Origin: Deltaproteobacteria bacterium
GTDB taxonomy: Bacteria; Desulfobacterota; Desulfarculia; Desulfarculales; Desulfarculaceae
Assembly: GCA_020444165.1 (NCBI GenBank)
Contig: JAHLLK010000014.1
Span: 37,695 to 101,694, forward strand
DNA: 64,000 bases
Direction: 5' to 3'
Under the pieces are notes generated by a model. It saw only the letters and a list, made by a program, of their open reading frames with translations. It was not told where the DNA came from and searched no databases. The position numbers and the translations under genes were made by a program. Positions 59,509 through 64,000 of this stretch are shown one piece after another (position 1 is the stretch's first letter; the number at the start of each line of letters is the position of its first letter).

Positions 59509-61266
59509 ATGGCCCCCAGCGCAAACTTCCTGGCCTGGATCGCGGCCGGCTGCCAGCGCGTCTACACGGCCGAGTTGGGCCTCATCCGCCTCTCGGACGG
59601 CGAGGCGCTGACCGTGTACCTGGCCGGCGACGGCGGCTATTGGGACGGGGCGCACTACTACTTCCCGGCGATATCCAAGCTGCCCAGCGTGGAGCGCCAG
59701 GCCCAGCAGTTCGACAATGGCCAGGCCATGATCACCTACGGCAGCCTGGAATTCCTGATCGACGCCACGGCGGACGTGACGGGCGGGCTCACCATGGACG
59801 ACCTGCTCACGGACTACGCCTGGGCCGGCGGGGACATCACCATCCGCTGCGGGGCGCGCAAGCCCAGCGGGGCGGTGCTGCCCTGGAGCGAGTGGGCCGT
59901 GGTGCTGGTAGGGGTCATGGAGGCCCCCAAATGGGACGACCAGGCCGTGACCTTGGGCATCAAGAGCCGGGATGACCTGCTGGCCAAGACGCCGATGCCG
60001 GACTCCATCCTCACGGACACGGAGTTCCCGGCCTGGGAAACCGGGGGCTACTACTTTGCCGGCTCCCTGGTGCGGCCGACCACGGCCAATGGCTTCATTT
60101 ATTCCGCGGCGCCCACCTCTTTCATGATGACCGGCGGGGCCACGGAGCCCGCCTGGCCCACGGCCCAGGGCGCCACGGTAACCGTGGCCGATGGCGATTG
60201 GGTGTGCTGCAAAATCCCCTCCGTCACCGAGGGCAAGCCGCGGCCCATCACCCTGGGCTACTGCCGGGACATCCCCCTGGTGCTGTTCGAGGATGTCCAG
60301 CGCTACTACATGTTCCACGAGGGTATCCGGCACCAGCACCCCCGGGTGAACGGCACCCTGAAGCTGGCCTTCCTGACGGCCAGCAGCGGGTGGCACTTCC
60401 GGCCCACCGGCCACGAGGGCGACGCGGTCAACTACGTGGAGTTGGACGGTGACCCGGTGGGCAACCCCACCCTGACCTTCACACCCACCGGGATGTATGA
60501 CCCCGTGGTCTACTGCTCCCTGGAGGCGATAGTCCAGCAGATAATAACCGACTACGTAGAGGCCTATCACGGGGTGAGCATCGACACCGAACTTGGGGGC
60601 CCTCATTTCCTGCAATATTTCGGCATCCACATCGACTCCCAGTCCAATGCCCTGGATGTCTTGTCCAGCCTGACCCACGGCACCCTGTGCATGTTCGGCT
60701 TCGACCGGGAGGGAGTGTTCCGCCTGCGGAAGCTGGTCCCGCCGGAAGACGCCACCCCGGTGATGGAGTTCGACGACGATCACGACACCTTCACGGTGAG
60801 CGCGGAGGTGGAGCCACGGATCTACTCCCAAACCCGCATCGGTTACGGCCTCAATTACTCCAAGGGCGCGGAGGTGGACTCCACGGCAGACGCGGCCACC
60901 CGGGCCTATGGCGACAGGGACTATGTATGGCAAGAGGTCAAGGATGACACCATCAAGGCCAAGTTCCCCCTGGCCACGGTGGCCGAGTTCGGGACTTGCG
61001 GCGCCGACATGCCGACAGTCGCTTATCCATGGCTCACCATCGCCGGCCAGTTGGCCCAGGAGTATCTGGACCTCTTCGGGATGCGGCGGCTGATCCTGAC
61101 CTTGGAAACCACCCTGCCGGCCATGACCCTGGATTTGGGGGACGTGGTCAGCGTCAAGCGCAACCGCTGGGGCCTGGACGCCGGAAAGAACTTCACGGTG
61201 CTCAGCCTAACCGAAAACCACCAAGAGGGCCGCATTGAGCTGAGGCTGTGGGGAGGGGTGAGCTAG
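59509..61266 (+). CDS. Tail hub/baseplate protein
   Basis: A 585-residue protein directly after the tape measure. The first 170 residues are a beta-rich domain (ITYGSLEFLIDATADVTGGL) like DUF2163/distal tail proteins. The middle holds unique inserts, and the end (LEAIVQQIITDYVEAYHGVS, RIYSQTRIGYGLNYSKG, LTLETTLPAMTLDLGDVVSV) is typical of gp27-type tail hubs. It would form the tip ring that receives the tape measure. Confidence 0.7.
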   Translation: MAPSANFLAWIAAGCQRVYTAELGLIRLSDGEALTVYLAGDGGYWDGAHYYFPAISKLPSVERQAQQFDNGQAMITYGSLEFLIDATADVTGGLTMDDLLTDYAWAGGDITIRCGARKPSGAVLPWSEWAVVLVGVMEAPKWDDQAVTLGIKSRDDLLAKTPMPDSILTDTEFPAWETGGYYFAGSLVRPTTANGFIYSAAPTSFMMTGGATEPAWPTAQGATVTVADGDWVCCKIPSVTEGKPRPITLGYCRDIPLVLFEDVQRYYMFHEGIRHQHPRVNGTLKLAFLTASSGWHFRPTGHEGDAVNYVELDGDPVGNPTLTFTPTGMYDPVVYCSLEAIVQQIITDYVEAYHGVSIDTELGGPHFLQYFGIHIDSQSNALDVLSSLTHGTLCMFGFDREGVFRLRKLVPPEDATPVMEFDDDHDTFTVSAEVEPRIYSQTRIGYGLNYSKGAEVDSTADAATRAYGDRDYVWQEVKDDTIKAKFPLATVAEFGTCGADMPTVAYPWLTIAGQLAQEYLDLFGMRRLILTLETTLPAMTLDLGDVVSVKRNRWGLDAGKNFTVLSLTENHQEGRIELRLWGGVS

Positions 61267-62127
61267 ATGCCGGTAAGCCGTTTTTTATTCTTCGAGGACA
61301 GCGACGCGGCCACCCTTACCGCCTTCACGGAGGCGGTAACCCGGCCGGCCGCCAACCTTCAGGACCGCTACCGCACCCGGGTGTGGCGCTCCACCGCCCT
61401 GGCCGGCCAGTGGGTGCGCCTGGACTTCGGGGCCGCGGTCCCCTGCGACATGCTGGCCCTGGTGAGCCACAACCTGACGGGCGGCTCCCAGGTGACCATC
61501 AAGGCCGGGACCAGCGCCGGGGACGACAGCCTCTACTCCGGGACCTTCGACGGCCATGACCCCATTTTCGGTACAGATGACGTCGGCAACGACGAGATGA
61601 CGGCCGGCGGCTACCCGCTCCCGGGATACGAGACGGACTGGTGGCCCAACGGCCCGGTGCAGTGCATCTACCTGCCCGCGGCGGTGGAAGCCCGCTACTG
61701 GCAAATCAGCTTCGACGACCCGGACAACCCGGACGGCTACATCGAAATGGGCCGCCTGGGCCTGGGCTTCAAGGTCGAGTACGAGCGCACCTTTGCCGAG
61801 ATCAGCGAGTGCGGGGTGATCCACCCCGGCATGGTCACCTACTCCCTGGGCGGCGCGGCCCACCTGGACCCCCGCCAGCCCTACCGCCAGATCGAGGTGG
61901 AGTATACCGGCATCACCTCCGGGGCCATCTGGGCCACCTGGCAGCGGCTCCGCCAGCGCATGGCCGTGGGCCGGGACTTCGTGGCCGACCTGTGGGCGGA
62001 CGGAAACTTCTACCCCGCCCAACACGAGGGCCGCCTTTACGGCCACCTGGAGGAGCCGGGCAAGGGTTTGGCGGTTTCGCCACCCGTTATCGGCAGCACC
62101 ACCCTCAAAATCCGGGAGTCGGTCTGA
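61267..62127 (+). CDS. Tail tip protein with discoidin-like domain
   Basis: A 286-residue protein beginning directly after the hub gene's stop. The N-terminal domain (TALAGQWVRLDFGAAVPCDM, ALVSHNLTGGSQVTIKAG, ARYWQISFDDPDNPDGYIEM) has the strand order of F5/8-type carbohydrate-binding folds seen in many tail-tip proteins. The last 80 residues (QIEVEYTGITSGAIWATWQR) look like a tail-tip adaptor. Sugar binding at the host surface is plausible. Confidence 0.65.
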   Translation: MPVSRFLFFEDSDAATLTAFTEAVTRPAANLQDRYRTRVWRSTALAGQWVRLDFGAAVPCDMLALVSHNLTGGSQVTIKAGTSAGDDSLYSGTFDGHDPIFGTDDVGNDEMTAGGYPLPGYETDWWPNGPVQCIYLPAAVEARYWQISFDDPDNPDGYIEMGRLGLGFKVEYERTFAEISECGVIHPGMVTYSLGGAAHLDPRQPYRQIEVEYTGITSGAIWATWQRLRQRMAVGRDFVADLWADGNFYPAQHEGRLYGHLEEPGKGLAVSPPVIGSTTLKIRESV

Positions 62128-63383
62128 TGATGTTCGACGCTTTCAAGCCGACCTTCCACGGCCGCGACCTGGTGTCCAAGCTCAGCGCCTTCATGGACTT
62201 CCTGGCCGGGGTGCTGGGGGCCTCCGCCGACCCGTCCAAGTTCCAGATCGGGTCCAGGGCCGAGCGCGTGGCCTACGCCACCCCCTTCACTGGGCTCATG
62301 TGGTCGGAAACCGACTACCCGGCCATCTGGCGCTACACCGGCAGCGCGTGGCAGTACGCCGGCGGGGCCGAGGCCCTGGGCGGGCGCAAAAATCTCCTTA
62401 TCAACGGAGACTTTGCCGTCACCACCCGGGGGACTTCCTTCACCTCCGCCACCACCCCGGCGAACAATGACGACACCTTCACCCTCGACCGTTGGCTCCT
62501 GCTGTCGGACGGCAACAACATCGTCAACCTGGGCACCGCAAGCGGCAACTACTCCGGCCACACCGGCTACGTGGTCGGAACCCAAGTCGCGGCCAACGAG
62601 CAGTGGGGGCTGGGGCAAGTCCTGGAGTACCAGGACGCCCGGCGGATCATCGGGCAGGCGGCCTCCCTCACCTTCCACGCCCTAAGGCGGGCCGCCAACG
62701 TCACGGCCGGGACTGTCCGGGCCGCGGTCCTATATTGGACCGGCACGGCCGACAGCGTGACCAGCGACCTGGTGGCCGCCTGGGCCGGCAACGGCACGGA
62801 GCCCACCTGGGCCGCCAACTGGACCCGGGCGGGCATAACCGACCCCATCGCCCTCACCACCGCCATGACCCGCTACACCCTGGAGAATATCAGCATCCCC
62901 ATAACGGCCAAGAACGTGGCCGTGTTCATCTGGCTGGACGACACCAACGCCACCGCGGCGGATATCCTGGACTTCACCGGCTTCCAGTTGGAGCGGGGGG
63001 CCGAGGCAACCAGCATAGAGCACCGGCCCTATGCCCAGGAATTGGCGCTTTGCCAGCGCTACTACTGGGCTCTCAAAGAGGCCGGTTTCAACAATCCCTC
63101 GGCCATGGCTATGGGAATACAAGGCTCGACCACAGCCCTTCGGTTCCCGATTATCTTCCCTGTCCCTATGCGGGTGGCACCCACCGCTGCCTTAACAATT
63201 GGTGGCCTCACGGTCTTCGCCGCCGGGGGGAGCACTGCCATTACCGGGCTGAGTGGCGCTTTGGCTGGAAGGGCTGGGGCGCAGATAGACCTTGCCCACG
63301 CCGCGATTGGGACCGCCGGAAATCCGGCGTATTTGCGCGGGACGGGGACGACCGGCCAAATCACTTTCAGCGCCGAGCTTTAG
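62127..63383 (+). CDS. Tail fibre or receptor-binding protein
   Basis: A 418-residue protein; ATG at 62127 overlaps the preceding stop (TGATG). A short N-terminal anchor (about 1-75) is followed by RKNLLINGDFAVTTRG and LDRWLLLSDGN, the opening of the carbohydrate-binding-like domain common in phage fibres, ending near FTGFQLERGAEATSIEHRPY. The C-terminal 110 residues are a beta-rich tip (TAALTIGGLTVFAAGGSTAI). It probably contacts the host receptor. Confidence 0.75.
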   Translation: MMFDAFKPTFHGRDLVSKLSAFMDFLAGVLGASADPSKFQIGSRAERVAYATPFTGLMWSETDYPAIWRYTGSAWQYAGGAEALGGRKNLLINGDFAVTTRGTSFTSATTPANNDDTFTLDRWLLLSDGNNIVNLGTASGNYSGHTGYVVGTQVAANEQWGLGQVLEYQDARRIIGQAASLTFHALRRAANVTAGTVRAAVLYWTGTADSVTSDLVAAWAGNGTEPTWAANWTRAGITDPIALTTAMTRYTLENISIPITAKNVAVFIWLDDTNATAADILDFTGFQLERGAEATSIEHRPYAQELALCQRYYWALKEAGFNNPSAMAMGIQGSTTALRFPIIFPVPMRVAPTAALTIGGLTVFAAGGSTAITGLSGALAGRAGAQIDLAHAAIGTAGNPAYLRGTGTTGQITFSAEL

Positions 63384-63392
63384 GAGGGAGTC

Positions 63393-63935
63393 ATGGACAT
63401 CACGAGTGTGACCATCACCCCGGAGGGCAACTACTTGGTCGCCCTGGCCGATGGCCGGCTTCTGGCCGTGCCTGACGACCCGGCCAACGCCGACCGCCAG
63501 GCCGTGGCGGCCTGGGAGGCGGCCGGCGGGGTGATCGCCGCGCCGGCGGTGGACCTGGAGGAGGCCAAGGCCGAGGCGCTGGCCCGGATTGACGCCGCGG
63601 CCGAGGCCGTGCGGCTCCAGCTCATCACCCCAGGCTCGGGCCAGGCCATGGCCTACCTGGCCAAGGAGGCCGAGGCTCGGGCCTGGCAGGATGACCCGGA
63701 CCCCGAACCGGCCAACTACCCCTTCCTGGCGGCCGAGACCGCGGACACCCGGGAAGACATGGCCACCACGGCGGGGATCATCCTGGCCCGGGCGAAGACT
63801 TGGCGGCAAGCGGGGGCCGCCGTGGAGGGCGTGCGCCTGGAAGCCAAGCGCGCGGTCCGCGAGGCGGAGGACGCGGCCGGGGTGGCGGCCGTGCTGGCTG
63901 GGCTGAAATGGCCCCAGATCCCGGCGGGGCAGTAG
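63393..63935 (+). CDS. Tail fibre assembly/chaperone-like protein
   Basis: A 180-residue protein. The first part (LADGRLLAVPDDPANADRQA, WEAAGGVI) is the typical N-terminus of small tail-fibre assembly proteins (DUF4376 type). An alanine-rich helical remainder follows, with AVRLQLITPGSGQAMAYLAK. It lies nine bases after the fibre gene with AGGAGG upstream. A role in folding or capping the fibre is inferred. Confidence 0.65.
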   Translation: MDITSVTITPEGNYLVALADGRLLAVPDDPANADRQAVAAWEAAGGVIAAPAVDLEEAKAEALARIDAAAEAVRLQLITPGSGQAMAYLAKEAEARAWQDDPDPEPANYPFLAAETADTREDMATTAGIILARAKTWRQAGAAVEGVRLEAKRAVREAEDAAGVAAVLAGLKWPQIPAGQ

Positions 63936-63944
63936 GAGCGCGCC

Positions 63945-64000
63945 ATGACCGGTGTGGAGCTGTTGCAAGTCGCGGCCCTGGTGATCGGGGTGGGCACGCC
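63945..64000 (+). CDS. Phage protein start (partial, cut by window end)
   Basis: AGGAG is followed by ATG at 63945, then MTGVELLQVAALVIGVGT with the window ending. A hydrophobic N-terminus after tail-fibre genes would suit a holin or other membrane protein, but 18 residues do not allow a call. Confidence 0.5.
   Translation, partial: MTGVELLQVAALVIGVGT

Larger units (their letters stand above)
30226..64000. mobile_element. Prophage with long non-contractile tail, integrated in tRNA-Glu (right end outside window)
   Basis: Bounded on the left by the tRNA-Glu 3' fragment. It carries a complete run of head, packaging and tail genes, most overlapping by 1-17 bases. No integrase, repressor, replication or lysis gene is seen before 64,000, so these lie beyond. 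Tail tube and tape measure are present without a sheath gene, which suggests a siphovirus-type virion. Genes appear intact, with no stop codons or frameshifts except one that looks programmed. Confidence 0.85.

Overview
The window comes from a GC-rich bacterial chromosome with a large prophage occupying its right half. PAS-rich hybrid histidine kinases, a c-type-heme sensor kinase, Rhs/YD secreted proteins and dispersed multi-hairpin repeats suggest a Desulfobacterota (deltaproteobacterial) host. That placement is inferred from gene content, not from a marker gene.

Host part (1 to about 30.2 kb). The window opens in the tail of a response-regulator receiver. Next come a marR-type regulator flanked by palindromic operators, its FMN-binding neighbour, and a 921-residue heme-sensing hybrid kinase. 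A short AT-rich island with one membrane/coiled-coil gene follows, then a 1162-residue kinase with six PAS domains. A two-gene minus-strand unit encodes secreted proteins: one with three-part YNP-type repeats and one giant glycine-rich Rhs protein. A further minus-strand run holds a methyltransferase, a small DMT-type transporter, a formyltransferase-like enzyme, an AEC carrier and an aromatic-amino-acid-type permease. A tetR / membrane-fusion / RND-pump cluster closes the host part. At least four copies of a modular palindromic repeat sit between these genes.

Prbophage part (30,226 to beyond the end). The boundary is the 3' half of a tRNA-Glu(UUC), from anticodon arm to CCA, followed on the host side by the tRNA terminator. 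The intact tRNA and the integrase should therefore lie beyond 64 kb. At the left end a minus-strand accessory block (double ribbon-helix-helix protein, ATP-grasp protein, three small proteins) sits downstream of a non-coding stretch of about 500 bases. That stretch folds on the minus strand into many helices and ends in a tRNA-shaped cloverleaf. A lone radical SAM gene with its own promoter also runs on the minus strand.

The plus strand carries the virion genes in order: ParB-like protein, methyltransferase-like protein, probable small terminase, HExxH metallopeptidase, MuF head protein fused to an ADP-ribosyltransferase-like domain, large terminase, DUF4055-type portal, a five-gene sugar cassette, scaffold, coat protein, SAP-like protein, family-2 glycosyltransferase, connectors, tail tube, tail-assembly chaperones joined by a likely +1 frameshift, a 2397-residue tape measure, hub, baseplate and fibre proteins. 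No sheath gene is seen, so a long non-contractile tail is likely. Sugar genes buried among head genes suggest a glycosylated virion, or a late change of host surface sugars.
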